The position numbers were made by a program, and so were the translations under genes. The notes under the pieces were generated by a model. That model ran no database searches and was not told where the DNA came from. It was given only the letters and a program-made list of their open reading frames with translations. Of a DNA stretch of 16,626 nt, positions 6,539 to 15,898 are shown one piece after another. Origin of the DNA: JAAYCB01 sp012744395 (GTDB lineage Bacteria > Planctomycetota > Planctomycetia > Pirellulales > Thermoguttaceae); assembly GCA_028703175.1 (NCBI GenBank), contig JAQVNJ010000131.1, positions 1 to 16,626 on the forward strand, read 5' to 3'. Positions within the stretch are counted from its first letter, which is position 1. Every line of letters begins with the position of its first letter.

Positions 6539-8596
6539 GTGGCCAATACCCCAAGTGAAAATGCAATCGCTATCGGAAAGCAGTTTTGGGCAAAGTGTGC
6601 GCAGTTAATCGAAGTCTATCCACACCGACCGGATAACTTCTCTGGCGACTCAGAGCCTGTTGCTCTTGGGCGGCAACTCAAGACCTTGACGACTGAAGTC
6701 GCATCCGCCGTCTGTTCCAATGAACACTGGGAAGGCAGCGCCTCGGTCGGCAAAGGAAACTGGACCCGCGTCCCGTGGGCGGCATTCTTCGATAGCCGGG
6801 AAACGACTTCCGCCCAGAAGGGGGTCTATCCAGTCATCCATTTCTCCTGTGAAGATCGGATTGGAATGCGAATTGGGCTCGGCGTCGCTGCCACCGAGTT
6901 TAAGAGTAATCCCGAATCGAAAGCGCGAGAGGTCTCGGACCAGGTTTCGCAAGACGCTCGCGCCCAACTTCGAACGGCGCGATTCATCGATGTCGTTGCG
7001 GGAGATGAGCCGCGTGTCAGCTTCGGAACGGGAAACTTGGCCGCTGGTTACGCCCGCGGGATGGTCTTTGAGCGGTTCGTTCCGCTGGATGAGCTGAAGG
7101 CCAACAGGGATGATTTGACCGAAGCGCTGCGTGTCCTGCTGGAGACGTACACATCATGGGTTGATACCACACACGGCGCTGAACCGCCAGGTTCTTCGTT
7201 CCTCGAAGTCATGCGCTGGTACGCGGAGCAGATGATTGTCTTCTTGAGTCCCAATCGTCAACGACGTTACCTGATCTCGAAGGTCGACGATTCGGGTTGC
7301 GAGGTGCGAAGACTTGATGCCGATGAATCCGAGCGCGTGACGGAATCCATATACAAGGCGAGGTGTCAGTGGCTAGAGGAACAGGGGGGCACCGCGGGCC
7401 GTGCTGATCTAGACAACACGGTCGCCAGACATATCTGCTATTCCCAAGGTCCGGACCTTGGTCTATCCGCGGACAGGAAGCGTATTGTCTTGCTTGCAGG
7501 TGCCCGCGCCGCGGCAGACCACCTCATAGCTCTCATCGAGAGCATTTCGAGCCCGCAGCTTCACAAGCCGGTCATTCTGGCGTTGGCCATTGAGGCAATT
7601 GGCACAGGTGAGCTTGCCGAGAACCGTATCACGTTTGACTGGATTGCTCCACGTTTTCTGGAACGAATGAGACAACTCGGGCGGAGAGTGACCGAGCAAG
7701 ATGCCGCGGAGGGCTTTGGACGGCTTGCGGGCGATCTGTTCTGGATGCACGCGTATCACAATCCAGAGGACACATTGCCGTTCGACAAGCCGACCCCCAG
7801 CCTGATTCGCGACAGGATCTCGCATGCCGTCATCAAGGAACCCTACTGGTCCGCGCTTCAAGACTCGGCCCGCCGACGATCCGTTCTGGACGCGATTGCC
7901 CGAAAGTGGCCTGATATGATCGATCCACTGCCCCGAGCGGATATTGCTGCCGCAACCGACAGACTGGTTGCGGGCGTGGCCAGACGTGGTTTCGTCTACC
8001 AGCCCTGGCAGATTGCCGCCTACATCACGGCCCTGCGCACGAAGCCCTTCGTGATTCTGACCGGCGTTTCTGGTACGGGGAAATCGAAACTGCCGGTGCT
8101 TGTTGCAGAGCTGGCAGGCATGGCCAAGCCGCGTCGAATCGCCGTTCGACCGGACTGGACTGACAGTTCGGAGGTTATGGGATACGTGGACTTGCAGGAT
8201 CGATTCAGGCCCGGTGTTGTATTACAGCAAATGCGTGCTGCGTCACTGAATCGTGGACAGTATCACGTTTGCCTTGTCGATGAGATGAATCTGGCGAGGG
8301 TCGAACACTATTGGCTATGCCCGGCAACGCGACTCGAAGAACTGAAACAGAGCGACCCGGCAGCCCGAGACCAGATTGACCTTGCGATCAAGACCCTAGA
8401 ATCGGTCAACAAGATCCTAACGCACAGTCAGCTGCAAGTCGGATATCGCACGCGCGATTCCGCAGAAGCCCGACATCCTGATTCGATTCGAAGAGGAGGG
8501 GTGGCCGCGGATTCAACTGATCTGCGATGCGAAGTACTGCGTCGACGCCTCGGAAGAATACAAGCAGCAGTACCGGTCGTGTGGGCCTCCTCGTGA
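6539..8596 (+). CDS. McrB-like AAA+ GTPase/ATPase with MrcB (DUF3578) N-terminus, probably inactivated
   Basis: The 685-residue frame starts at GTG 6539 with no good ribosome site; a TGA upstream (6503) limits other starts. Residues about 10-200 look like the MrcB/DUF3578 domain (WTRVPWAAFFDSR, GMRIGLGV). A helical middle follows. The AAA+ part has Walker A GVSGTGKS (509-516) and Walker B CLVDEMN (578-584) followed by LARVEHY, the McrB signature. Directly after this, the segment that should hold sensor 1 and the arginine finger is missing: the text jumps to ATRLEELKQSDPAARDQ and LESVNKIL...QVGYRTRD (to residue 640), which belongs near the domain's C-terminus. The last ~45 residues are out-of-frame nuclease sequence. 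McrB proteins power restriction complexes against modified or foreign DNA; this one is most likely dead. Confidence 0.75.
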   Translation: MANTPSENAIAIGKQFWAKCAQLIEVYPHRPDNFSGDSEPVALGRQLKTLTTEVASAVCSNEHWEGSASVGKGNWTRVPWAAFFDSRETTSAQKGVYPVIHFSCEDRIGMRIGLGVAATEFKSNPESKAREVSDQVSQDARAQLRTARFIDVVAGDEPRVSFGTGNLAAGYARGMVFERFVPLDELKANRDDLTEALRVLLETYTSWVDTTHGAEPPGSSFLEVMRWYAEQMIVFLSPNRQRRYLISKVDDSGCEVRRLDADESERVTESIYKARCQWLEEQGGTAGRADLDNTVARHICYSQGPDLGLSADRKRIVLLAGARAAADHLIALIESISSPQLHKPVILALAIEAIGTGELAENRITFDWIAPRFLERMRQLGRRVTEQDAAEGFGRLAGDLFWMHAYHNPEDTLPFDKPTPSLIRDRISHAVIKEPYWSALQDSARRRSVLDAIARKWPDMIDPLPRADIAAATDRLVAGVARRGFVYQPWQIAAYITALRTKPFVILTGVSGTGKSKLPVLVAELAGMAKPRRIAVRPDWTDSSEVMGYVDLQDRFRPGVVLQQMRAASLNRGQYHVCLVDEMNLARVEHYWLCPATRLEELKQSDPAARDQIDLAIKTLESVNKILTHSQLQVGYRTRDSAEARHPDSIRRGGVAADSTDLRCEVLRRRLGRIQAAVPVVWASS

Positions 8597-8717
8597 CGCA
8601 ATCAACGTCCTGCACCGTTACCGTGATGCGATTCTGGAATTGGACAAGGCAGGCGACTCGCGAATCCCCAAACGATCAGTCATTCAAGCCGCCGCATGCT
8701 TCCCTTCGCGCGCTTGA
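8442..8717 (+). pseudogene. C-terminal PD-(D/E)xK nuclease fragment (DUF2357 / McrC-like partner)
   Basis: In the frame +1 to the end of the McrB-like gene, the DNA reads DIARAIPQKPDILIRFEEEG, then RIQLICDAKYCVDASEEYK, then PPRDAINVLHRYRDAILEL and a final IQAAACFPS before TGA at 8715. PD (8469-8474) and D-A-K (8526-8534) form a PD-(D/E)xK nuclease core. The DINxLHxYRDAI helix is typical of the DUF2357 proteins that partner McrB-like ATPases. Everything upstream of the nuclease core is missing: it joins the McrB remnant near 8450. The end is cut shortly after FPS. This is the second half of a two-gene defence system fused to the first by deletion. Confidence 0.7.
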
Positions 8718-8910
8718 ATCGCAAGAGTTCGAGGTGCAAGGTCAGACTGTCGCTGATCGTCGGCCAGCGGCGTGAAACGATACTTGAGATAGAACCGTCT
8801 GGCGCTGTCGTCGATGGCGACGACCTCAACCGCGCGGATGCCAATCTCGTCGGCAACCCGTGTGATCCGCGTCAAGGCGTCAGATCAGCAATCCGCCGCC
8901 AGGAGCGCTG
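8684..8910 (-). pseudogene. GNAT acetyltransferase C-terminal fragment, frameshifted
   Basis: The minus strand encodes ALTRITRVADEIGIRAVEVV, AIDDSARRFYLKYRFTPLAD, the C-terminal motif of GNAT acetyltransferases of the TacT toxin type (FYxKYGF). One base before, in another frame, GGLLI (about 8890-8905) matches the end of the acetyl-CoA loop region. The rest of the domain upstream is gone and the final strand is scrambled. It abuts the nuclease fragment tail to tail. A remnant of a GNAT/RHH toxin-antitoxin pair is likely; no antitoxin was found. Confidence 0.6.
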
Positions 8911-8996
8911 TGATGTCGTCGTGAAGAACGGCCGCCACGGATATTCCCCATCGGCCGGCTGCTTCATCGATGAGCCGCCGGCTCCACAGCCAGCTT

Positions 8997-9353
8997 GCCG
9001 TAGCTCGCCTGGAACTCTCCCACCTCACCACTCAGATCCTGCCAGATCCGCTTAGCCGACAGCCCAGATCGAGCAGGGCCAGAATCTGCTCCCGGAAGGG
9101 TTCACAATCGCTTCTGCGAACCCGATTCCCCGTCCGGCGGATCGGGCTCCGACCCAGGGGGCGCCGTGGCCGGTTTTGGGTCGTCAGACCCGGGGGGCGC
9201 CGTGGCCGGTTCTGACGCCCCGGCCGCCTGGATGTACTTCGAGGCCGTCTCGTGACGGATGCCCAACTCCCGACCAATCCTCCGGCAGGACCAGCCGTGC
9301 TGATGTAACGTAAGAATTGCCTTGATCTTAGCCATTTCGAGCCGATTCGCCAT
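8997..9353 (-). pseudogene. IS21-family transposase IstA, N-terminal fragment with frameshifts
   Basis: ATG at 9353 begins MANRLEMAKIKAILTLHQHG, then WSCRRIGRELGIRHETASKY: the HTH N-terminus of IstA. It continues through a Pro/Ala-rich linker with the repeat KPATAPPGS, encoded by a near-identical block of about 33 bases present twice (9155-9220). Then, after a first frameshift, SDCEPFREQILALLDLG, and after a single-base loss near 9065, SAKRIWQDLSGEVGEFQASYG. The DDE catalytic part and IstB are absent. The element is inactive. Confidence 0.7.
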
Positions 9354-9461
9354 CTCAGGATCTCCTCCAGCGTAAGTGCTGGATTCGACCCTAATCCGAC
9401 GCCCTCAAAATGGCCGCTTTTCAGGCGCCCCTACCTGGCCGGTTTTGGGCGCCCCCTGACA
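8997..9461 (-). mobile_element. Remnant of an IS21-family element (left end plus istA start)
   Basis: The outer end is TGTCAGGGGGCGCCC read on the minus strand from 9461, the TG...CA type terminus of IS21 elements. Two related blocks follow one another: TGGCCGGTTTTGGGCGCCCC (9436-9455) and TGGCCGCTTTTCAGGCGCCC (9411-9430). IS21 elements carry such repeated transposase-binding sites at their ends. The istA fragment lies inside. The other end was not found, so the element is truncated near 8997. Confidence 0.6.
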
Positions 9462-9506
9462 CCGGGACGCCTCTCCACAGCGCTGCAACCGACTCCCCAA
9501 CCGTTC

Positions 9507-9986
9507 TCAGACGCGCGCTTTGGTCATGTAGGCGAATTCGGCGATGATCGGGTGGACGAGGCGCTCGTAGTCGCCGTAATCCAACTGGATCAACTCGGCA
9601 TGGGAACCGGCATTGAAGGCGATCTGCTCATCGAGGGTCACGCTGCGATCGACATAGACCGGCATCTCGTAGAGATTGCCGAAGGGGGGCATCGCGCCGG
9701 CCTCGCAATCGGGGAACCGGTCCTTGAACTGGTTTTCCGTGGCGAGCGTGACCGATTCGGCGTCGGCGACGTGGCGCAGCAGCTCCAGATCGAGCATCCG
9801 GGTGGACGGCAGCACGGCCATCGCCAGCTCCCCGTCGATGTAGAGCATCACCGTCTTGATGACTTCCTTGCCCGGAATGTGGGCCGAGGCGGCCGTCTCC
9901 TGGGCCGTGTAGGCGGGTGAATGCCGGATCGAAATGTAGCGGATGTGGTTCTCGTCCAGAAATCGTTTGAGCTTGTTCGCGGGCAT
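9507..9986 (-). CDS. YbaK/ProX-type aminoacyl-tRNA deacylase
   Basis: The 159-residue protein is a full-length YbaK-fold domain. Seen: the substrate-side HSPAYTAQETAASAHIPGKE stretch (22-41), the conserved lysine in VIKTVMLY (K44), and the GAMPPFGNLY (97-106) and FNAGSH (124-129) motifs. Family members hydrolyse mischarged tRNAs such as Cys- or Ala-tRNA(Pro) in the cytoplasm, acting in trans as proofreaders; the tRNA specificity here cannot be read from sequence. A perfect AAGGAGGT (9999-9992) lies 5 bases before the ATG. The gene stands alone on the minus strand just outside the decayed island, so it marks the return to housekeeping DNA. No damage is seen. Confidence 0.88.
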   Translation of the reverse strand: MPANKLKRFLDENHIRYISIRHSPAYTAQETAASAHIPGKEVIKTVMLYIDGELAMAVLPSTRMLDLELLRHVADAESVTLATENQFKDRFPDCEAGAMPPFGNLYEMPVYVDRSVTLDEQIAFNAGSHAELIQLDYGDYERLVHPIIAEFAYMTKARV

Positions 9987-10300
9987 GTCAAACCTCCTTC
10001 ATCGATGGAGATTGCACAGCGACCCACACGCCGCGGGGTCGCCGGAATCGAGACCCCTAACCAACCGGTGGTTACTCAACGATTTGTGCAACTGGCCTGC
10101 ACTTCGGCTGAAACGCGCCAGAGAGGCCGGCTAGCCCAAGTATAGATGTCCACCCCCAGACGGACCACCCCTCGTCGAGTTGGTCTCTCGCCTGTCTGGC
10201 CACCCCGTCGGGGGGTGCCGCCCGTCTCGCCGGGCAATCCGCCGCAAGAGCCGGTTGGCCGGGGGCAACCGGTTCGGTTGACTCGCCGACCCAAGGAGGG

Positions 10301-10373
10301 GAAAAAAACTCGGCCGCCGGCACCGTGGCGGTTCCGGTTCGCACTGTTCCACGAGCGGCCCTGCGGCCGAGTT
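10301..10373 (-). terminator. Rho-independent-type terminator on the minus strand
   Basis: On the minus strand an 11-base arm AACTCGGCCGC (10373-10363) pairs perfectly with GCGGCCGAGTT (10317-10307). A run of seven T (complement of 10302-10308; two overlap the stem) and CCCC follow. The loop is 45 bases and itself GC-rich, with room for an inner stem. No minus-strand coding gene ends just upstream, so the terminated transcript is unidentified. Confidence 0.45.
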
Positions 10374-10615
10374 GACTAGCCTCTCGATCCGTAGCCGTCT
10401 AGCCCGGGATGGCCCCGGGAGGGACGACCCCGCAAACGACGACTTCGATCGCTGCAAACAGCATCGGGTTTCTGGGTTGGGTAAACTGAGAGACTTCTCT
10501 CTTGAAGGCACAATCGTTGCGATGGGCAAAACAGGACGGTTGGCGCGACGGTTTCCGCAAGCGGGCCCGGCGCGTCAGCGTGCTGGTCCGCCGCCGGTCT
10601 GCTCCCATGGCCTGG

Positions 10616-10644
10616 TGGTCAAGGCTCTGCGAACCTGAGACAAT
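10616..10644 (+). promoter_or_regulatory. Weak promoter candidate for the PEBP-family gene
   Basis: TGGTCA (10616-10621), 17 bases, GACAAT (10639-10644). The spacing is ideal but both boxes are poor matches. Transcription would start near 10651 and give a short leader of about 18 bases with the AAGGAG at 10657. Confidence 0.25.
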
Positions 10645-10668
10645 GAGCGCAGCTTGAAGGAGTGGGAG

Positions 10669-11334
10669 ATGATGGTCGGACAGCACAACTCGGCCGATGC
10701 CCTCCCCTGCTGGAACCAGCGTGGGGCGCGCCGGTATTGGATGTTTGTCGCGGCCGGATGGTTCGTGTTTTTCGGCTGCGCGCCGGGCGATCTGCCGCCC
10801 GAGCCCAGGCAGGCGGAGCAGGCCGAAACGGTAGAAAGGAGCGGAAACGAGATGGCATTCGAGCTCACCAGCAGCGCGTTCGAGGCGGGCAAGCCGATCC
10901 CGACAAAGTACACGGAAGACGGCGAGGATGTGTCGCCGCCGCTCGCCTGGTCGACGCCTCCGGACGGCACGGTCGAACTGGCCCTGATCTGCGACGATCC
11001 GGATGCCCCCACGCCGCAACCCTGGGTCCACTGGGTGATCTACAAGATCCCGGCGGAGCAGGCCGGACTGCCCGAGGGGATTGAACCGGTCAAGCGGCCC
11101 AGGGAGGTCGCCGGGGTGATGCAGGGGCTGAACTCGTGGCAGTCCGGGCAGCAGATCGGCTACCGCGGGCCCGCCCCTCCAAGGGGCCACGGCACGCACC
11201 ACTACCATTTCACCCTCTACGCGTTCGACGCGGCGCTCGACGTGCAGGCCGGCCTCGACAAGGAGGCGCTGCGGAAGGCGATGTCGGGCCACGTGATTGG
11301 CGAGGCGGAGGTGGTGGGGACATACGGGCGGTGA
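10669..11334 (+). CDS. YbhB/YbcL (PEBP) family protein, predicted lipoprotein
   Basis: From ATG 10669 the product has 221 residues. AAGGAG (10657-10662) lies 6 bases before it; an upstream TTG at 10654 in the same frame lacks support. The N-terminus has RR, a hydrophobic stretch WMFVAAGWFVFFGC and a possible lipobox cysteine (C37), so it may be anchored in a membrane. The PEBP domain follows: FELTSSAFEAGKPIP, SPPLAW, the anion-binding DDPDAP and WVHWVIYKIP, then GYRGPAPP and HHYHFTLYAFD. Family members bind phosphate-like or small organic ligands; the bacterial role is poorly defined. The domain could also start at ATG 10852, which has its own AAGGAG 10 bases upstream and matches the usual cytoplasmic YbhB start. 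Confidence 0.82.
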   Translation: MMVGQHNSADALPCWNQRGARRYWMFVAAGWFVFFGCAPGDLPPEPRQAEQAETVERSGNEMAFELTSSAFEAGKPIPTKYTEDGEDVSPPLAWSTPPDGTVELALICDDPDAPTPQPWVHWVIYKIPAEQAGLPEGIEPVKRPREVAGVMQGLNSWQSGQQIGYRGPAPPRGHGTHHYHFTLYAFDAALDVQAGLDKEALRKAMSGHVIGEAEVVGTYGR

Positions 11335-11364
11335 GAGGCGCGGTCGCCGGCCGGCTGTCTGGCT

Positions 11365-11382
11365 GCGGGCTGCTCAGCCCGC
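11365..11382. terminator. Stem-loop between convergent genes, possible bidirectional terminator
   Basis: GCGGGCT (11365-11371), loop GCTC, AGCCCGC (11376-11382) is a perfect 7-base GC-rich stem in the 57-base gap between the ends of the PEBP gene and asnS. There is no T-tract on either side, so it may end transcripts only weakly or with Rho. Confidence 0.35.
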
Positions 11383-11391
11383 GGCCGCCCG

Positions 11392-12812
<1,421 letters not shown>

Positions 12813-12816
<4 letters not shown>

Positions 12817-14381
12817 TGCTGCTCCTCGCCGGCAGCGGGCGGCGCGGCCGCCGCCGCGTTCGGCGCGGCCGCCTTCCCGCCCGGCGATCCGGCCGGTTGC
12901 TCCCGCGGAGCGCCGCCCGGCGTCTCGATCAGAACCGGCTCCACCGCCGCCGGGCCGGTGATGTATTCGGCCACTTTGTCGATCGCGCCGGTCTTGATCT
13001 TGATCATCGCGCCGACGACCGAGACGGTCAGGGCGACGACGAGGATGATGTTGAAGAATTCCCGCCGCGGCCACTTGATCATCCCCTCGCCGAGATAGCT
13101 TTCCTTGTTGTTCAACAAGTAGAACAGCAGGTAGGCGATCGGCAGCATCGCGAAGCAGATCGCCGAGGCGGCGACCGGGAACCAGAACGGGAGCCTCGTG
13201 ACCACGCCGAGAACCCCGACGACCGGGCACAGGGCGAAGATGCGAAACCGCGTCTTCGTGTACTCCAGGCCGAGCATCTCGCAGAGCGTGAAACCGCAGA
13301 CGACCATGTGCGTTGAGATCGCGCTACAGGTCATTGCCATCAATCCCAGGTCGAACACGATCCGCCCGGCGTGTTTGCCGAGGACGCCATGCAGCGATTC
13401 GGCCGCGGCGATCGGCTGCAACGTGTCGCGGAGCACGTCCTCGCCGGAGTAAACGCCGGTGACCGTCATCGCCAGCATGACCAGCGACGTGACCAGCGCG
13501 AAGGGCAGGAACATCGACATGCCCAGGTCCCAGCGGGCCAGCGTTTTGTGGCTCTTGCCCCAGCCCTTGGCGAGCAACGTATAGGGGTAGAGGAACGTCA
13601 TGTTAATGCCCACGGCGGCCCCGAGCATGCCGAGCACGAGCGTGACGTGTTGCGGGTTCTGGTAACCGGGAATCCCGTACCAGCCGATGAATCCCTTGCC
13701 CACTTCCGACCAATCGATCTTGCGGACGCTGCCGATCACGACGATCGCGAACATCAGGATGATCAGGGCGATCACGCTCCGCAGGAACCACTCGTAGCGC
13801 TTGATTCCCTTGGTGCTGCTGCCGTAGCTGAAGACCGTGAACAGGTTGATTCCGAGGATCAGGCCGCCGACGGCGAAGCTGACGATCCAACCGGCGGTGG
13901 TGTACTGCTGCTCGGCGTCGAACGACTCGATGCCGGCCATCATCGCCAGGTCGCGGGCGGCGCCGGCGGCCAGCCCGTACTGGGGGAAATGCCAGATGAC
14001 CGAGGCGATGATCGTGCCCAGGGCCCAGAAGAAGACGAGCAGCTTGCTCGTTTCGCGGCCGAAGGCCTTGTAGGGCCGATCGCCGGTCGACAGGACGATG
14101 TTGCCCAGCGCGGCGAGCATCATCACGCCGAGGAACATCGCCAGCGGCTGCACCCAGAGGAGCTTGTAGCCGAACGAGGCGCCGGCGACGACCGAGGCGG
14201 TGGCGCTGCCCGCGCCGAGGGTCATGGCGCTTTGCAGCAGGCCGGGGCCGGTCCGCTTGATGTAGCCGGCGGCCCGGGGAAAGAAAGGTTTTCTGGCCAG
14301 GGCGTCCAGCTCGGCGACTTCCTGTTGAATCTGTTCCGGGTCCCATTTGGCCGTCATCGGGAGGCCTTTGGATTCCGCCAT
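12813..14381 (-). CDS. Nramp-fold membrane transporter with non-canonical ion site
   Basis: The 522-residue protein has a cytoplasmic N-terminus of about 40 residues, 11-12 hydrophobic segments and a Pro/Ala-rich tail of about 40 residues. It aligns by eye with Nramp divalent-metal transporters: GPGLLQSAMTLGAGSATASV then AGASFGYKLLWV equals TM1, and LGMLGAAVGINMTFLYPYTL equals TM6. However, the metal-binding DPGN of TM1 reads GAGS and the MPH of TM6 reads GIN, so Mn2+/Fe2+ binding as in true Nramp is doubtful. It may move another ion, such as Mg2+, or another substrate. GAGGAG (14395-14390) lies 8 bases before the ATG. Its stop overlaps the asnS start, so this gene leads a two-gene operon. 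Confidence 0.8.
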
Positions 14382-14778
14382 TTTATCGGCTCCTCGGTTG
14401 GTCGTATCGTCGTTGAGAGAATCCGTCCGTGGCCTTGCCTCCCCCGAAATTCCGTCTCCTCGCGGCCGGCGGGCAGGATCGAGTCACAGGATAGCAGAAA
14501 CCGCGCTGCGGCGAAAGCTTCGGATCAATGGTCCGAGGGGGAAGCACCCCCCGACTCGTTGGAGCGCCGGGGGGCAACGCCAGGTGCAAAATCCAAGGTT
14601 CAAGGTTCAGGTGACCTCCGTCCCGTGTTCCCAATCAACGGCCCGGCGTCCCGGGCGGTCGCCGGGGGTGGGGTTGCCCGGGGAGGCTGCTTGAGCGGCC
14701 GATCGCCGGAATGTACCGTAGAAGATCGGCGGCAAGCCGGGCCGGTCCCGCCCGGGCAACAACGGAAAGAAGGGCCCC
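14382..14778. other. Divergent intergenic region between transporter and methyltransferase genes
   Basis: This gap should hold promoters for both directions. Nothing close to consensus was found; TTTCGC-17-TATCCT on the minus strand (14516-14488) is a weak candidate for the transporter operon. Small structures: a GGGGG/CCCCC hairpin (14537-14551) and a tandem AAGGTTC pair (14595-14608). No gene is supported. Confidence 0.4.
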
Positions 14779-15567
14779 ATGGCCAAACGCGCAGTCATCG
14801 CCGACTGGTACGACTATCCGCAGTACTATGACATCGCATTCCGCTCGGAGACGAAACTCGAAGCGGATTTCATCGAAGCCGCCTGTGACAAGTACTGCGC
14901 AGGCCGCGCCGCCCGCCTGCTCGAACCGGCCTGCGGCACGGGCCGCCTGGTGGCGGAGCTGGCCGCGCGGGGCCACCAGCTTGTCGGACTCGACCTCAGC
15001 GAGCCGTCGCTGGCCTATCTCAAGCGACGCCTGGCGCGGCGGCGGCTGAAGGCGGATGTCTTTCGGGCGGACATGGCGGAATTCTCGCTCGACGGGCCGG
15101 TCGACGCCGCCTACAGCACGTTCGACGGATTCCGGCACCTGCTCACGGAATCGGCCGCCTGGGGCCACTTGAAATCCGTCGCCCGATCCTTAAGGCCGGG
15201 TGGAATCTATATCTTGGGTTTCCACCTGCTTCCGCCCGACGCGGACGAACACTGCATCGAACGCTGGTCGGAACGCCAAGGCCGCACCAAGGTGAGCGTC
15301 ACGCTGCGGGTCCTCCAGACGGATCGCCGCCGCCGGGTGGAGAACCTGAGGGTCTGCCTGCTCGTCCGCCAGGGCGCGAACCAGTTCCGCCTGCGGCATG
15401 ATTTCCCGTTCCGCATGTATACGGCGGCCCAGTTCCGCCGGCTCCTGGCCAAGGTCCCCGAGCTAGCGCTCTGCGACGTCTATGACTTCTGGTACGAGAT
15501 CGACCATCCCCTCGTCCTCGACAACCAGATCAGCGACACGGTCTTCGTGCTGCGGAAGGGGGAATAG
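14779..15567 (+). CDS. Class I SAM-dependent methyltransferase
   Basis: The 262-residue protein has the Rossmann-like SAM-binding core: motif I LLEPACGTGRLVAELA (47-62), the acidic ribose contact VGLDLSEPS (D72), FRADMAEF (about 95-102), and LRPGGIYILGFHLLPP at the strand-4/5 region. The N-terminus ADWYDYPQYYDIAF is typical of small-molecule methyltransferases of the Methyltransf_11/25 kind. The C-terminal half (CLLVRQGANQFRLRHDFPFR, then YTAAQFRRLLAKV) is a beta-rich cap common in this group. The substrate cannot be told. A GAAGGG sequence lies about 6 bases before the ATG. It is a single gene on the plus strand, and its stop is TAG, followed within 2 bases by a heptad repeat array. Confidence 0.88.
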   Translation: MAKRAVIADWYDYPQYYDIAFRSETKLEADFIEAACDKYCAGRAARLLEPACGTGRLVAELAARGHQLVGLDLSEPSLAYLKRRLARRRLKADVFRADMAEFSLDGPVDAAYSTFDGFRHLLTESAAWGHLKSVARSLRPGGIYILGFHLLPPDADEHCIERWSERQGRTKVSVTLRVLQTDRRRRVENLRVCLLVRQGANQFRLRHDFPFRMYTAAQFRRLLAKVPELALCDVYDFWYEIDHPLVLDNQISDTVFVLRKGE

Positions 15568-15568
15568 G

Positions 15569-15617
15569 GGTCAGCGGTCAGTCATCAACCATCAGCTATC
15601 AGCCATCAGCAGTCAGA
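15569..15617. repeat. Heptad tandem repeat array, left copy
   Basis: Seven imperfect 7-base units in a row: GGTCAGC, GGTCAGT, CATCAAC, CATCAGC, TATCAGC, CATCAGC, AGTCAGA. The array begins 2 bases after the methyltransferase stop codon. It is the reverse complement in type of the array at 16120. Confidence 0.8.
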
Positions 15618-15633
15618 GCATGTGAGTCTTCCT

Positions 15634-15659
15634 GGTTCCCAAGCTCCAGCTCGGGAACC
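15634..15659. repeat. Imperfect palindrome, intergenic repeat type
   Basis: GGTTCCCAAGCT, two bases, AGCTCGGGAACC: 12-base arms with one mismatch. It would form a strong hairpin if transcribed. Similar short palindromes occur as dispersed intergenic repeats in some bacteria; whether this one is multi-copy here cannot be seen. Confidence 0.6.
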
Positions 15660-15898
15660 TTTGCCCCGCCTCGAGACCGCCGGCCGCGTGAACCTGCCCT
15701 GGGGTGGTAAAAACCGGAGGACGGACTGGTTGCCCGTCTTGTTCCAAGCGAGTCTTTGGTTTTCAGCACGCGACGACAGGGCGCCAGTGAAAACAATGGC
15801 GATCGACCCCGTTTTTGCGGCCCGTCCCGAAGGGACACTCCTAAGCCGGCCCAGGTCAGAAGCTGTTGAACGCGTTCGGCGTATGCGCTAAATGAGCT

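Larger units (their letters stand above)
9987..10668. other. Structured GC-rich intergenic region
   Basis: No gene is supported in these ~680 bases, though open frames exist on both strands. It holds several stem-loops: CACCCC/GGGGTG (10201-10217), GAGCCGGTTG/CAACCGGTTC (10248-10275), and the long inverted repeat ending in a T-tract on the minus strand (10302-10373). The density of structure suggests a repeat element or a non-coding RNA on the minus strand. Confidence 0.4.

Noticed and set aside
10131..10529. 132-codon minus-strand frame in the structured gap
   Set aside because: Arg/Pro/Ser-rich text spanning several hairpins and a terminator; more likely a non-coding repeat.
10399..11292. 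297-codon minus-strand frame opposite the PEBP gene
   Set aside because: It is antisense to a clear PEBP domain and lacks any signature.
12817..13230. Upstream extension of asnS to a 612-residue protein
   Set aside because: The extra part is the transporter gene's C-terminal coding region read in another frame; ATG 12816 gives the normal AsnS N-terminus.
13371..14831. 486-codon open frame on the plus strand
   Set aside because: It is antisense to the transporter gene; the His/Asp/Glu/Gly-rich text is a shadow of membrane-protein codons.
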